A stretch of 64,000 bases of DNA from Nonomuraea coxensis DSM 45129. GTDB taxonomy: Bacteria; Actinomycetota; Actinomycetes; Streptosporangiales; Streptosporangiaceae. Made by a program: the position numbers and the translations under genes. Location of the stretch: contig NZ_CP068985.1 in the NCBI RefSeq assembly GCF_019397265.1, positions 4,506,501-4,570,500 of the forward strand, read 5' to 3'. How positions within the stretch are numbered: position 1 is the stretch's first letter; every line of letters begins with the position of its first letter. The notes beneath the pieces are model-generated. The model was not told the DNA's origin. It made no database searches and saw only the letters and a list, made by a program, of their open reading frames with translations. Of the stretch, positions 17,289-26,796 are shown piece after piece.

Positions 17289-17410
17289 CTCGTTCCCCGG
17301 CGCACGTCTCGTCGCGCTCCGATAGGAATGCCGCCGAGCGTGGAGATCCGCGGGCGCCGGGTCATACGCCTTGTCACCCACGACGGTCCGCCAAGGCGGA
17401 CCGTCATCCC
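17285..17410 (-). pseudogene. IS5-type transposase fragment
   Basis: The minus-strand run PWRTVVGDKAYDPAPADLHA matches the D-K-A-Y block of IS5-family DDE transposases, followed by a degraded arginine-rich segment. Only about 40 codons remain. From 17411 to 17822 there is further debris: a minus-strand C-terminal piece (near 17660-17820, containing ASDEEIAAWDDLGRAVPEHV) whose upstream part is missing and whose family is unknown. Confidence 0.55.
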
Positions 17411-17822
17411 GAGACCGGCCGGCGCGCCTTCGTACAGACATGCCCTGGGCCGGCAGCAGCACCATCGGCGCCCGCCGCCAGGTCACCACCGACCCGCTGC
17501 CACGCCGGATGATGTGCAGGAGCCGGTTCCCTCATCGTCATCGATCTCGCGTACACGAACCTGTCCAGCCACGAGCGGAGTCTGAAGCGATCACGCCGAC
17601 CGAGGTGGGACCTTGATCGGCGTGGCACCGTGAAACGGGGCAAGCCCTGGCTGCCTGCTACGAGCTAGTGCCCATCAGGTGCAGGTGCTGATCGAGTTGG
17701 GCAATGACGTGTTCAGGGACCGCGCGGCCAAGGTCGTCCCACGCGGCGATCTCCTCGTCCGAGGCCAACGGCGCCGTCGGATATCGGAACTGTCCGAATG
17801 CGTCGGCTGTAGATGGTGATCT

Positions 17823-18584
17823 TCAGTTGGGATCGCCGGCTCCGTCGGCGGGGGCGAAGCGTGAGCGCTGGGTGGAGGGGAAGCGGTGTCCCTCTGGGTC
17901 CAGGAGGTCGATCAGGTCGATCAGTTGGTTCTGGAGCCTGGTCAAGCGGCCTTGCGCCATGTAGGGCTGACGGGCTGCCAGTTCAACGTGATCGAGGAGT
18001 ACCTGCCCCCACTCGGAGAACGCCTCGTCGGCAGCGAGCTTGGCGCAGAAGGTGGCGTAACCGATGCATCTGCGGTCTCCGGGTTTGCCGTCGGGTTCGA
18101 TCATGAGCTCGCCGAGCGCCCTCTGATCCGAGCGGAAGATCATGAAGCACTCTGTATCTGGGATGTTCGCCTCTCCGAGAGTTCTGCTGATCTTGGTGAG
18201 AGCGAACATGATCTGCTGGTTCGCCGCGTTCTTCCCCAGGTCGAGAAACTGAAGATCCCGGCGGAAGATCTCGACCCATCCCAGATACTCGGCGAACAGG
18301 AAGGCGGTGCTTCTCTTCACGTAGAGCGCCTGCCGCTCGGTACCCTCCAGCAGAAATGCGGTCGTGAACCCCCTGTGTCCCTGGCGGCGGTCGGTTTCAT
18401 AGCCGTGGAGAATGTTGTAGAGCCTGCTCTGAAGATCGAAGGCTGCCCACAGCATGGCGTCGCGGTACCGGCTCATATAGTCCAGGCGCTCGCGGGACTT
18501 CGCCTGGGTCTGCAGCCGATAGCTCAGTACGGCCGTAACCACCGCGCCTAACACCGCAATCACGGCCGATATCACGCTGATCAC
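17823..18584 (-). CDS. Membrane-anchored protein of unknown function
   Basis: A 253-residue protein with one N-terminal transmembrane helix (residues 2-24, ISVISAVIAVLGAVVTAVLS) followed by a soluble, helical, charged domain. It starts with GTG and has AAGGAG eight or so bases upstream. Aromatic and Leu-rich helices with DPEGHRFPS near the C-terminus are noted, but no family is recognised. It is probably attached to the inner face of the membrane. Its neighbours are transposase debris and a divergent CBS protein/transporter unit. Confidence 0.75.
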   Translation of the reverse strand: MISVISAVIAVLGAVVTAVLSYRLQTQAKSRERLDYMSRYRDAMLWAAFDLQSRLYNILHGYETDRRQGHRGFTTAFLLEGTERQALYVKRSTAFLFAEYLGWVEIFRRDLQFLDLGKNAANQQIMFALTKISRTLGEANIPDTECFMIFRSDQRALGELMIEPDGKPGDRRCIGYATFCAKLAADEAFSEWGQVLLDHVELAARQPYMAQGRLTRLQNQLIDLIDLLDPEGHRFPSTQRSRFAPADGAGDPN

Positions 18585-18843
18585 AGGGTGGCTCCTTCTC
18601 CGAACCGAACTTCTCGGGATACGCCGCGCACTGTTTCCGATGGTCGAGTTGTCTCATTCACCTTGCGATCTCCGCCCTCCTGCTCCCGACTCCACCGCCG
18701 CCTGAAGGCGACGGTCCCCTCGGGAGGAACTGATGGGGGAACTCGACGACTCCTCATCACGGCAGTTCTTGATACGTTGTCCCCAGGTGCGCCGGGAAGT
18801 CTGGTCGGCAGGTCCTTTCCGACTGACCCAGAAGGATGTGCTC

Positions 18844-19290
18844 GTGCGCGCCCGAGACCTGCTTGCCGATTTCCCCACGGTTGGCCTCGACTCTCCTGTC
18901 ATCGACGCGGCCCGGATGCTGGCCGATCATGATCTGCCCGGTCTCATCGTCGTCGACGACGACCGCACACCGTTCACCATCCTGCCCGGAACCGAGGTGC
19001 TGCGGCTTGCCGTGCCCACCTACTGCCTGGACGACCCGGCCCTGGCCCGGGTGGTGGACGAGGCGCACGCCGACACCTTCCTGGACGGACTCGACGGTCG
19101 TACGGTGCGCGAGGCGTTGCCGCAGCGGCCACGCGAACTCCCGCTCACCGACCCCGATGCCACCGTGCTGGAACTGGCCGCGCTGATGGCCCGCACCCGC
19201 AGCCCCCTGGTCGCCGTCGTCACCGACGATCAACGGCTGATCGGAGCGGTGACCCTGCAGGCGCTGCTGGACCGGGTGCTCGCGGCGTGA
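18844..19290 (+). CDS. CBS-domain protein
   Basis: A 148-residue protein with two CBS motifs, residues 5-60 (DLLADFPTVGLDSPVIDAAR, then LPGLIVVDDD) and about 90-145 (LTDPDATVLELAALM, then PLVAVVTDDQRLIGAVTLQ). CBS pairs bind adenosyl nucleotides. The GTG at 18844 is chosen since AGAAGGA lies seven bases upstream; an alternative ATG at 18733 would add an unconserved leader. The stop overlaps the transporter start, so it is likely a cytosolic regulatory subunit of that transporter. Confidence 0.85.
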   Translation: MRARDLLADFPTVGLDSPVIDAARMLADHDLPGLIVVDDDRTPFTILPGTEVLRLAVPTYCLDDPALARVVDEAHADTFLDGLDGRTVREALPQRPRELPLTDPDATVLELAALMARTRSPLVAVVTDDQRLIGAVTLQALLDRVLAA

Positions 19291-20570
19291 GCGTGCTCTC
19301 CTGGGCGAGCGTGGCGGTGTTCGTGACGGCCTACGCGCTGATCGCCACCGAGAAGGTCCACCGGGTCGCGGCCGCGCTCGGCGGGGCGGGGATCATGCTG
19401 CTGATCCACGCCACCGGCGCCGAGGCGGCGTTCTTCTCCGAACACACGGGCATCGACTGGAACGTCATCTTCCTGCTCCTCGGCATGATGATCATCGTCG
19501 GGGTGCTGAAGGAGACCGGGGTTTTCGAGTTCCTGGCGATCTGGGCGGCCAAACGCGCCCGCGGCCGGCCCTTCCGGCTCATGGTGCTGCTGGTGGTCAT
19601 CACCGCGGTCGCCTCGGCGCTGCTCGACAACGTGACCACGGTGCTGCTCATCGCGCCGGTGACGTTCCTGGTGTGCGAGCGGCTGGCGCTGCCGGCCGCG
19701 CCGTTCCTCATCGCCGAGGCCCTGGCCTCCAACATCGGCGGCGCGGCCACCCTGGTCGGCGACCCGCCGAACATCATCATCGCCAGCCGGGCGGGCTTGA
19801 GCTTCAACGACTTCCTCATCCACATGGCGCCGATGGTGATCGTGCTGATGGTCGTGTTCGTCGGCCTGTGCCGGCTGATGTTCGCTCGCGTCTTACGCTA
19901 CGACCCCGAACGCGCCGAGGCGATCATGGTGCTGGACGAGCGTGAGGCCATCGCCGACCGGAGGCTGCTGTGGCAGTCGCTGGCGGTGCTGGCGCTGGTC
20001 ATGGCGGCGTTCGTGCTGCACCCGGTGCTGCACTACGAGCCCTCGATCGTCGCGCTGCTCGGCGCCGGGGCGCTGGTCGCGGTGACGAAGATCCGTACCG
20101 AGCAGGCCATCGCCGAGGTGGAGTGGCCCACGCTGGTGTTCTTCGCCGGGCTGTTCGTCATGGTCGGCGCACTGGTGGAGACCGGCGTCATCGGCACGCT
20201 GTCGAAGAGCGCCGTCGCGGCCACCGCCGGGCAACCGGAAGTGACCACGATGGGGCTGCTCGCCGGCTCGGCGATGCTGTCGGCGATCGTCGACAACATC
20301 CCCTACGTGGCCACCATGAGCCCCATCGTGGAGCAGGTGGTCCAGGCCAACGAGGGCCGGCATGTGTTGTGGTGGGCGCTCGCCTTCGGCGCCGACCTGG
20401 GCGGCAACGCCACCGCGGTCGGCGCCGCGGCCAACGTCGTCGTGCTCGGCATCGCCGCCCGCAACGGCACCCCGATCAGCTTCTGGCACTTCACCAAGTA
20501 CGGCCTGATCGTCACGGCGGTCACCGTCGTCCTGGTGGCGCCGTACCTGTGGCTGCGTTACCTCGCGTGA
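19287..20570 (+). CDS. ArsB/NhaD-type ion transporter
   Basis: A 427-residue integral membrane protein with about eleven hydrophobic segments, belonging to the ion transporter superfamily that includes ArsB and NhaD. The two pseudo-symmetric hairpins appear as ALLDNVTTVLLIAPVTFLV with NIGGAATLVGDPPNIIIA, and AIVDNIPYVATMSPIVEQV with DLGGNATAVGAAANVV. It starts with a GTG that overlaps the CBS gene. The substrate may be Na+/H+, citrate or arsenite; absence of other ars genes nearby makes arsenite less likely (inference). Confidence 0.9.
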   Translation: MSVLSWASVAVFVTAYALIATEKVHRVAAALGGAGIMLLIHATGAEAAFFSEHTGIDWNVIFLLLGMMIIVGVLKETGVFEFLAIWAAKRARGRPFRLMVLLVVITAVASALLDNVTTVLLIAPVTFLVCERLALPAAPFLIAEALASNIGGAATLVGDPPNIIIASRAGLSFNDFLIHMAPMVIVLMVVFVGLCRLMFARVLRYDPERAEAIMVLDEREAIADRRLLWQSLAVLALVMAAFVLHPVLHYEPSIVALLGAGALVAVTKIRTEQAIAEVEWPTLVFFAGLFVMVGALVETGVIGTLSKSAVAATAGQPEVTTMGLLAGSAMLSAIVDNIPYVATMSPIVEQVVQANEGRHVLWWALAFGADLGGNATAVGAAANVVVLGIAARNGTPISFWHFTKYGLIVTAVTVVLVAPYLWLRYLA

Positions 20571-21312
20571 GGCGGGGACGGCATCTGTCCACGTTCCCGA
20601 CGCACACGTCAACCTGGCTTCACGGCAGGCAGGGGCGGGGCGGGACGGTCGCCGGCGGTTGTCTGGTTTGCCGGGCGGGATGTGGCCGCGGCTCGTGGCA
20701 GGGGACGCGCGTGGTGGCACCTGCTGCGTAGCGGTCGAGGTGGGCCGGGCGGCAGGTCTCGCCGGTTCGGGGGCACGGGGCGGCGCAGTGGGCGTCTCCG
20801 GTCGAGGTCGTGGAGGTGCGGTCCGGACGGTGGCGTCCGGTGTCGTGCCGCTTGGGCGTGCGGCGGAGCTCGGGCGTGAGCTTCCGGTCAAGGTGCTGGC
20901 GGGAGCAAGGATCCGGGGCGGCTGTGCGGTGGTTCCAGCCGGTGTGGCGGCGGGGCGGACTGCTGGAGCGAGGCGGACGGCGTTTCCCGGATTCCCTTCT
21001 ATGAAGGATTCGTCTGGGCTCTCGCCGCTGAGGTCGTCAACCGCAGTAGAGGGGCGACGCCCCCGCCGTACTGAGCCCATTTCCTCCCCGTGCGGCGGGA
21101 TGGCTGGCCAATGCCGTTCAGATAGCGATCTTGCTGACAGCCTCCGTTGGCCTCGATTCTTCAGCCGGTCGGGTTGCGTGAGTGGCTTCGCGGGTTTGCC
21201 CGTGATGTCCCCGAGGCAGTTGCGGCGGGCCGTCGCATGACGCTGCGGGGGCGCCGGGTTCCACGGGCCCGGATGAGGCTCCTTCCTGGATCTTTGTGGT
21301 CGGGTCCGGCTC
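20571..21312. other. Intergenic stretch without a recognisable gene
   Basis: About 740 bases between the transporter and the IS1380 remnant. Frames are open on both strands, as expected from GC-rich DNA, but their translations are low in complexity (Gly, Arg, Ala) and match nothing. No strong hairpin, ribosome binding site or repeat was noticed. Confidence 0.6.
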
Positions 21313-22330
21313 TCAGGCGAGAGCGGGCAGGTCGGTCAGGCGCCGCCAGGCCAGCACGAACGCTTGAGCCCAGGGCCAGGTCCGTTCGATGCGCAGATGG
21401 CGGCGGCGGGCGTGGGCGGCCGGCCGGGCGGGCAGGTGGTAGAGCCGGTAGCCATGGCGTCGGGTTCGGCGTGTTCCAGCCCGGGCTGGTCGTGGAAGGT
21501 CAGCAGACGTAGCCAGCCGTCCAGGTCGTGGCCGAGGTTGGCGGCCAGCATCCAGCCGGCGTTGACGGTCCAGTTCTTGCTGGGCAGGTTACGCAGGCCC
21601 ATCGCCTTGCCGGCGCGGACGCGGTCCTCGACGACGGCGTGGGTGCGGGCCAGGGCGTCCAGCCATTGCGGGTGGTGGGAGCCGGCGATGCCCCACATGC
21701 GGCCGATGTTCGTGACGACGATGGAGTACTTCCAGCCGGTCCGCATCTCGAAGGCGGCCAGGTTCTTGCGGTGGCGGGCCGAGGGGTGAACCCGGCGCAC
21801 CAGCGTCGCATGCCCGCGGGCCAGCCGGTCCGCTGGTTGAGGCCGGTGAGTTCGGCCACGTGGTAGCCGGGCTGCAGGTCGCCGTCCTGGTCGAGGGAGT
21901 CGGTCCAGGCGGTGGCGGGCAGCCGGGCGATCGCCTGCGCATCGAGTCGGTGATCATTCAGCCGACCAGGTAGGCGCACCGTACGGCGGGCGGTGTTCAG
22001 TCCTTCCAGATGAACCAGCAGGTCGTGAGTGGCCCCCGCGCCGTCGACGCGCACGAGGATCTTGGCCGGCAGGAGTTCGGGATCTGGGCCAGCGTGTCGG
22101 TGAGCACCCGCAGGTGGTCGGCCACGGTGTTGCTGCCCGCGTTCCCGGGCCGCAGCAGCATCGCCAGCGCTTCCTGGGTGTTGGCGCACCAGCAGGCCAG
22201 CGGGTGAAAGCCGTAGGTCTTCTTGAACGTGACCGCCGCGCCGTGCTTGTCGGAGGCGGCGGTGATGACGGTGGCGTCGATAGCAACGCTCTGCGTGGCG
22301 AGGGCGCTGTGGCAATCTCGCCGTAGAGCT
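21313..22330 (-). pseudogene. Degenerate IS1380-family transposase
   Basis: Minus-strand transposase pieces occur in order over three frames: VAIDATVITAASDKHGAAVT, TYGFHPLACWC, LAMLLRPGNAGSNTVADH, then RTGWKYSIVVTNIGRMWG, LGHDLDGWLRLLTFHDQPG and a natural C-terminus RRLTDLPALA ending in a TGA at 21313. At least three frameshifts separate them, and the N-terminus is lost or unrecognisable. The downstream lipoprotein gene begins close to its broken 5' end. No inverted-repeat ends were identified. Confidence 0.88.
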
Positions 22331-22440
22331 TGGCGGTTCTGGGGCGCGACCCTGTGGCGAAGCCGCTCGTTTGGGCCGTGGGACACGATTCCTACCAGCA
22401 CCCCTTGACGGGTGAGGACGGCGCCCTTCACCTTGGACCA

Positions 22441-23082
22441 GTGTCGTCGTCCCGGGTTCTGGCCGGTCTTGCCCTGGCGTTGGCACCGCTGATCTCGGCG
22501 TGCACGCAGGACGTGGATCACGTCCGGCCGTCGGCCGCACCGGCCTCTTCGACGGCGGCTCCTTCGGTGGCGACGCCGGAGGGCGAGCACGAGGAACTGG
22601 ATGCGACGGCGTACGTAGAGGTGTGCGCCGATCGCAAGACCGAGATTCGGGTGCGGTACCGCCCGTGTGACGATGCGCTGCCCGGGTTCGTGTTGCGCTA
22701 CTACCTTCTGGGCGGCCTCGCCCGGGTCCCCGGAGTGGGCGAGAAGATCACGGATGCCTCACCGACGCCACGTGACGACTACATCCATCGTTTCCGGGCA
22801 CCCGCGCAGGGCGGCCGGAGCCGATTCGTGATGGTCGAGGTCGGTGTCGTTCCCCGGGTCGTGGTCTGTGTCCGGAAGGTAACGCGCATTCGCGTCCCGG
22901 GCTCCCGGTGCACCGCCAAGGGCTCCGCTCACGCCTGGTACTACCTCAGGCTCGACGGCCACGTCCCGGCGATCGATGAGCAGGCCGCGGATGGCTCCTT
23001 CCTCGTCCCCGATGGCGACATCTACCGGGCACGGCGCAACGGCGGCCGCGGCAGCGACGCCGCCGTCGGTTACAAAGGCTGA
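22441..23082 (+). CDS. Lipoprotein of unknown function
   Basis: A 213-residue protein if begun at the GTG at 22441. It opens with SSSRVLAGLALALAPLISAC, a signal peptide ending in a lipobox, followed by a Ser/Ala/Pro-rich linker and a soluble domain with four further Cys (ADRKTE, RYRPCDDAL, VVCVRKV, GSRCTAKGS regions). A longer frame from 22330 overlaps the transposase remnant and lacks a signal sequence at its start. No ribosome binding site is evident. It is presumably anchored to the outer face of the membrane. Confidence 0.7.
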   Translation: MSSSRVLAGLALALAPLISACTQDVDHVRPSAAPASSTAAPSVATPEGEHEELDATAYVEVCADRKTEIRVRYRPCDDALPGFVLRYYLLGGLARVPGVGEKITDASPTPRDDYIHRFRAPAQGGRSRFVMVEVGVVPRVVVCVRKVTRIRVPGSRCTAKGSAHAWYYLRLDGHVPAIDEQAADGSFLVPDGDIYRARRNGGRGSDAAVGYKG

Positions 23083-23167
23083 AGCCACATGGTCCGAGGC
23101 GGCGGGCGGCGCGCAGCGCGGCTGCTGCCGGCCAGGCAGGCGACCACACCTATTGACTTGGAACACA

Positions 23168-23211
23168 CGAAAGGGCCTCCAGGAGATCAGCTGTTCCTGG
23201 AGGCCCTTTCG
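23168..23211. terminator. Strong perfect hairpin
   Basis: A 17-bp perfect inverted repeat (CGAAAGGGCCTCCAGGA and its complement) around a 10-base loop. It lies 85 bases after the lipoprotein stop on the plus strand. On the minus strand it follows the end of a frame-broken fragment whose last residues read LVERGYTERLIA (near 23225-23270), so it may originally have been that gene's terminator. Confidence 0.8.
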
Positions 23212-23398
23212 CGGTGTGCGGGGCTATGCGATCAGGCGCTCGGTGTAGCCGCGCTCCACGAGCCTGGGTGTCACCAACCAACATGTTCACGACGCGATCG
23301 GGGTCCCCGATCGAGGCCACGTAGTCGTCGATGGCCAAGGGGAGAAAACTGCAGATCACCTCTACCTCAGGCCGAATCTTCCGGCACGTGGCGTAGGC

Positions 23399-23686
23399 CC
23401 GGCGCTGCTGGTAAGGGCGTTCTACGACTATCCTGCGGAGCACTGGGTCCACCTGCGCACGACCAACCCGATCGAGTCGACGTTCGCCACGGTCCGGCAC
23501 CGCACCAAGGTCACCAAAGGGCCGGGATCGCGGGCGGCCGGGCTGGCGATGGCGTTCAAGCTGATCGAGTCGGCCCAGGCACGCTGGCGCGCGGTCAACG
23601 CTCCCCATCTCGTCGCCTTGGTCCGCGCCTGCGCGACCTTCATCAACGGCCAACTCGTCGAGCGTCCAGAAGGGGTCGCAGCATGA
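23399..23686 (+). pseudogene. IS256-family transposase, C-terminal fragment
   Basis: About 95 codons ending in TGA at 23686: FYDYPAEHWVHLRTTNPIES, then TFATVRHRTKVTKGPGSRAA and GLAMAFKLIESAQARWRAVN are the conserved C-terminus of IS256 transposases (Mutator type). The N-terminal three quarters, including most of the DDE triad, are gone. Its stop overlaps the ATG of the following VOC gene. Confidence 0.88.
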
Positions 23687-24105
23687 ACAACAAGGTCACC
23701 ACCGGAACACTGCACCACGTCGAGATATGGGTACCTGACCTCCAGCGCGCTGTCGTCAGCTGGCAGTGGCTACTGCAGGCGCTCGGCTACGCCCTCTTCC
23801 AGGACTGGAGCGATGGGCGCAGCTGGCGGCTGGGGGCCACCTATCTGGTCCTGGAGCAGTCACCCGCGCTCAGCGCCGACCGGCACGACCGTTGCCGTCC
23901 TGGATTGAACCACCTGGCCTTCCATGTGGAAAGCCGCGCCATGGTCGACGCTCTGGCCGAGCAGGCGCCTGCACATGGCTGGACCCTGATGTTCCCCGAT
24001 CGGCACCCGCACGCCGGTGGCGAACAGCATTACGCCGCCTATCTAGAGGACACGGACGGGTTCGAGGTCGAGCTCGTCGCCACCGACGGAACAGACCAGC
24101 CCTGA
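23683..24105 (+). CDS. VOC-family protein
   Basis: A 140-residue VOC-fold protein. Likely metal ligands are the His of LHHVEIWVPDL, the His of GLNHLAFHVESRA and the Glu of DGFEVELVATDG. GGWTLMFPDR-type and HPHAGGEQHYAAYLED segments are typical of the subgroup often annotated as glyoxalase or extradiol-type. Its ATG overlaps the stop of the IS256 fragment, so the present upstream context is probably secondary. The substrate is unknown. Confidence 0.85.
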   Translation: MNNKVTTGTLHHVEIWVPDLQRAVVSWQWLLQALGYALFQDWSDGRSWRLGATYLVLEQSPALSADRHDRCRPGLNHLAFHVESRAMVDALAEQAPAHGWTLMFPDRHPHAGGEQHYAAYLEDTDGFEVELVATDGTDQP

Positions 24106-24179
24106 GAATCCTGCTTTAACCGATCCACAACTCTTGACGATTACTCGCATGATCGAACGCGGGGTAATCCCCTGACCGG

Positions 24180-24310
24180 CCAGCAGTTCCCGCGTGAGGT
24201 GAGGTTCTCGCCGGTGTTGGTTGCGGCGGGTTCGACCAGGATCGCCTCGTCCGGAACGCCCAGGGAGCGAGCATGCTCGCGATGGTGGACAGCCTCGGGC
24301 ACAAGTGCCA
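24180..24310 (-). pseudogene. DUF218 (YdcF/ElyC-like) fragment
   Basis: The minus strand reads EHARSLGVPDEAILVEPAAT then NTGENLTSR, the E..A...GVP...I..E..ATNTGEN core of DUF218 proteins, in a frame that lacks both ends. Further upstream on the same strand (about 24310-24447) another frame carries YPTLGEVRYAICEPCGIGLL, from an unidentified gene. The 24106-24579 stretch is therefore gene debris without an intact gene. Confidence 0.5.
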
Positions 24311-24579
24311 AGCCCGCAGAACCGCCAATCCGACGAAAAGTCGATCTTTCTCAGCAGGCCGATGCCGCAGGGCTCGCAGATCGCGTAGCGGACCTCCCCG
24401 AGCGTCGGATAGTCCTCCCCCGCGGCGATCGCAAACGCATACCACAAGGTTGACGAGCGGGAGAACTCACGCTTGCTGGGCGTGGCGGTGGCGTGCGTGA
24501 TCGCTTCGGCTCTGATGCGGCTGGCGGCGTCATCACCATGCCAGCACCGTAGTGCGCGGCCTCGTGCGAGGGTACCGGG

Positions 24580-25050
24580 TCAGAGATCCTCGATATAGCC
24601 GGCGGCGATGTCCTCGGGCGGGTTGGTATACAGCCGCAAGTAGCGGTCGTTGGCGTGGCCGAGGCGGCGTTCGAGCTCGGCGCGGTTGTGGCCGCTGGCT
24701 TGGGAGAGCTGGAAGGCGAAGGTGTGGCGGGCGTCGTGCGGGCGCAGGGCGCCGAGCTTGCGGTCGGGGTCGGGGGTCTGGGCGTCGTGCAAGCGCCCGA
24801 TCTCGGCGACGACGGTGTTGATCGAGCGCGCCGAGAGGCGGCCGTCGGGGCGGGCGGCGGCGATGGAGGAGGCCGACAGCAGCAGCGCGGGCGCCGAAGT
24901 GCTGGCGGCGGCGTCGCCGGGCCGCTCCGCCTCCAGGTAGTCGGCCAGCGCCTGGCGCGCGTCGCGGCCGCGGTTGCCGGCGGCGGCCAGGTGGTCGCGC
25001 CAGGCGCTCACCCCACGCCGGCAGGCTGTCGTCGGCCGGATCGAGGCGCT
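24580..25050 (-). pseudogene. Tyrosine recombinase, C-terminal fragment
   Basis: The minus-strand frame ending in TGA at 24580 holds the catalytic end of a phage-type integrase: LRPHDARHTFAFQLSQASG (His-x2-Arg-His box), LERRLGHANDRYLRLYTN (Gly-His and the nucleophile Tyr region) and a short tail. The N-terminal DNA-binding domain and the first catalytic Arg region are missing or replaced by unrelated sequence beyond about 25050. No tRNA gene or attachment-site repeat was recognised beside it. Confidence 0.75.
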
Positions 25051-25216
25051 CGGAAAGCCCGACCACCTTTCGTGAAGTGATTTCGTCGCGATCCGGAGCC
25101 GGGCCGAGCGAGGCCGAGCTGGGCGTGGAGGATGGGCTTTCCCGGGGCTGTGCCCCGGGGTCTTGCCGGCCGGAGCGGCGATCGGGCAGGACCGCCGCCC
25201 CGATATCGCCGGCAGT

Positions 25217-25588
25217 TCAGAGGATCCTGATGCCCTGGATGCGGACCCCACCGGGATGGTTCGGCCAGGTGAACACGGTCCACTTCGGGATCGGCTGAGC
25301 CGGCTGCCACCTTCCGTCCCCGTACCACTGGACGCGGTTGTTACCGGTCGAGATCCGGATGACCCACCAGACATCCTGGACGTACATATCCGTTCCGGCG
25401 TTGGCGTAACAGTAGTCGGCTGACGCGTCGCCAGTTGCGTGGATTGTGGCGCGCACGAGGTCGGTCCGGCCGGCGCACGGGACCTCATTGATCGCGTACG
25501 CGGCCGTCGGGAGGGCGACGGTAAGTGAGGCCGTCACCGCGACGGACGCCAGAGTGACCTGCAACGTCCGCTTGAGTGTCTGGTTCAT
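25217..25588 (-). CDS. Secreted beta/gamma-crystallin-like small protein, copy 1
   Basis: A 123-residue protein with a signal peptide (residues 1-32, core VTLASVAVTASLTVALP, ending AYA-I). The mature part, INEVPCAGRTD to the strand-turn-strand end ISTGNNRVQWYGDGRWQP and the closing WPNHPGGVRIQGIRIL, resembles the single-domain beta/gamma-crystallin proteins of streptomycetes (killer-toxin-like and metalloproteinase-inhibitor types). AAGGGAAC precedes the ATG. A related but 3'-altered copy lies at 30044-30406. The mature product should be extracellular; function is unknown. Confidence 0.82.
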   Translation of the reverse strand: MNQTLKRTLQVTLASVAVTASLTVALPTAAYAINEVPCAGRTDLVRATIHATGDASADYCYANAGTDMYVQDVWWVIRISTGNNRVQWYGDGRWQPAQPIPKWTVFTWPNHPGGVRIQGIRIL

Positions 25589-25849
25589 ACATGTTCCCTT
25601 GTTCGGTGGTTGAGTAGTGCGGTAGGGCATTATCAATAGGGCGGCTGGCACGATCGCCGATCTCGTGCTCGGTGACACATCGCGGGCACGGGCCGCTCAC
25701 GCTTTTGCCGTATGGGCGGGCATGGAGCCGGACTATCCGCGCGGACTTGGCCAGGAGGTCTCTGGCCACCTGCCGGGTGGCTGTCTCGCTTCCCATAGGA
25801 ACACCACGGCTCACGACCGGCTGCGACACCACAGAGTGTCAGATCTGCC

Positions 25850-26548
25850 TCAGGCAGGCTGGCCGATCGGCCGGATGGTCAGGGTGTTGAGGTCGACGTC
25901 GGACGGCTGGCCGAGGGCGAAGCAGATGGCCTCGGCGACGGGCTCGGGGGACAGGGCGAAGGGCGGGGCACCGCCTTGCCAGAAGGCGGTGTCGGTCATG
26001 CCGGGGTTGACGAGGGTGACGCCGATGCCGCGGCTGGTGGCGTACATCCGCAGGTTCTCGGCCATGCCGGTGATGGCCCACTTGGTGGCGGAGTAGAGGT
26101 TGGCGGGGCTGTTCTTCAGGCCGGCGACGCTGCCGATGAGCACCAGGCGTCCGCCCGTGGTCTCGAGGTGGGGCAGGGCGGCGTTGGCCAGCAGGGCGGG
26201 GCCGAGGACGTTGGTGAGGACCATGGGCACCCACAGTTCCGGGTCGCCGTCGGCGATGGTGCGGGGGTGGTCGGCGGGGATGAAGCCGGCGTTGGCCACC
26301 GCGGCATGCAGGGCGCCGAAGTGTGACACGGTGCGGGTCACGGCGGCTTGGGTGGCCGGCCAGTCGGCGGCGTCGGCGATGATGCCGAGCAGCCGGTCGG
26401 GGTGGCCGGTCTCGTCGAGGAAGGACTTGAGTTTGCTCTCGTCTCGGCCGGTGACGGCCACGCGGTGGCCGCGCTCGAGGAGCAATCGTGCGGTGTGGGC
26501 GCCGATGCCGCTGGTCGCGCCGGTGATCAGTACGGTCTTGCCGGTCAT
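25850..26548 (-). CDS. Short-chain dehydrogenase/reductase
   Basis: A 232-residue classical SDR: TGKTVLITGATSGIGAHTA (NADP-binding), VANAGF, the Ser of LVLIGSVAGLKNS, and Tyr-x3-Lys in NLYSATKWAITG. GRDESKLKSF after the second strand suggests NADP preference. The ATG at 26548 has GGGAG seven bases upstream, better than the ATG six bases earlier. It is divergent from an MmyB-like regulator, a common arrangement in actinomycetes in which the regulator controls the SDR. Confidence 0.92.
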   Translation of the reverse strand: MTGKTVLITGATSGIGAHTARLLLERGHRVAVTGRDESKLKSFLDETGHPDRLLGIIADAADWPATQAAVTRTVSHFGALHAAVANAGFIPADHPRTIADGDPELWVPMVLTNVLGPALLANAALPHLETTGGRLVLIGSVAGLKNSPANLYSATKWAITGMAENLRMYATSRGIGVTLVNPGMTDTAFWQGGAPPFALSPEPVAEAICFALGQPSDVDLNTLTIRPIGQPA

Positions 26549-26796
26549 GGTCATACTCCCGGGTGCTGGAGGTCCTGGTGGGTGCATCACAGGAGGGCTT
26601 CGACGGTGATGGGCGGGCCGATCACCGCTACAAGAGCTGGTCGGACAGGGTCCATCTCCGTGTCGCAGGTCGCGTTCGATTTGCTGATCCCAGGAAACCC
26701 GCCTGGCTTGGCGCGAGGCAGAGCGCGTTTATGGGGGGATAAGTTCAACCCCCTTACGGCCAGCGCCTGCGCGAACCCTGCGGTTACCGTGGGGGC

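Noticed and set aside
19287-20570. Linking the ArsB/NhaD-type transporter to the ArsR regulator as one arsenic system
   Set aside because: They are 43 kb apart, the transporter is paired with a CBS protein instead, and the family also includes Na+/H+ antiporters.
20659-21240. 193-codon plus-strand frame after the ArsB/NhaD-type gene
   Set aside because: Low-complexity Gly/Arg/Ala translation, no ribosome binding site, no recognisable motif; treated as non-coding.
24106-25216. tRNA gene or attachment-site repeat beside the tyrosine recombinase fragment
   Set aside because: No cloverleaf-like sequence or direct repeat was found on either strand; the integrase piece seems detached from its original element.
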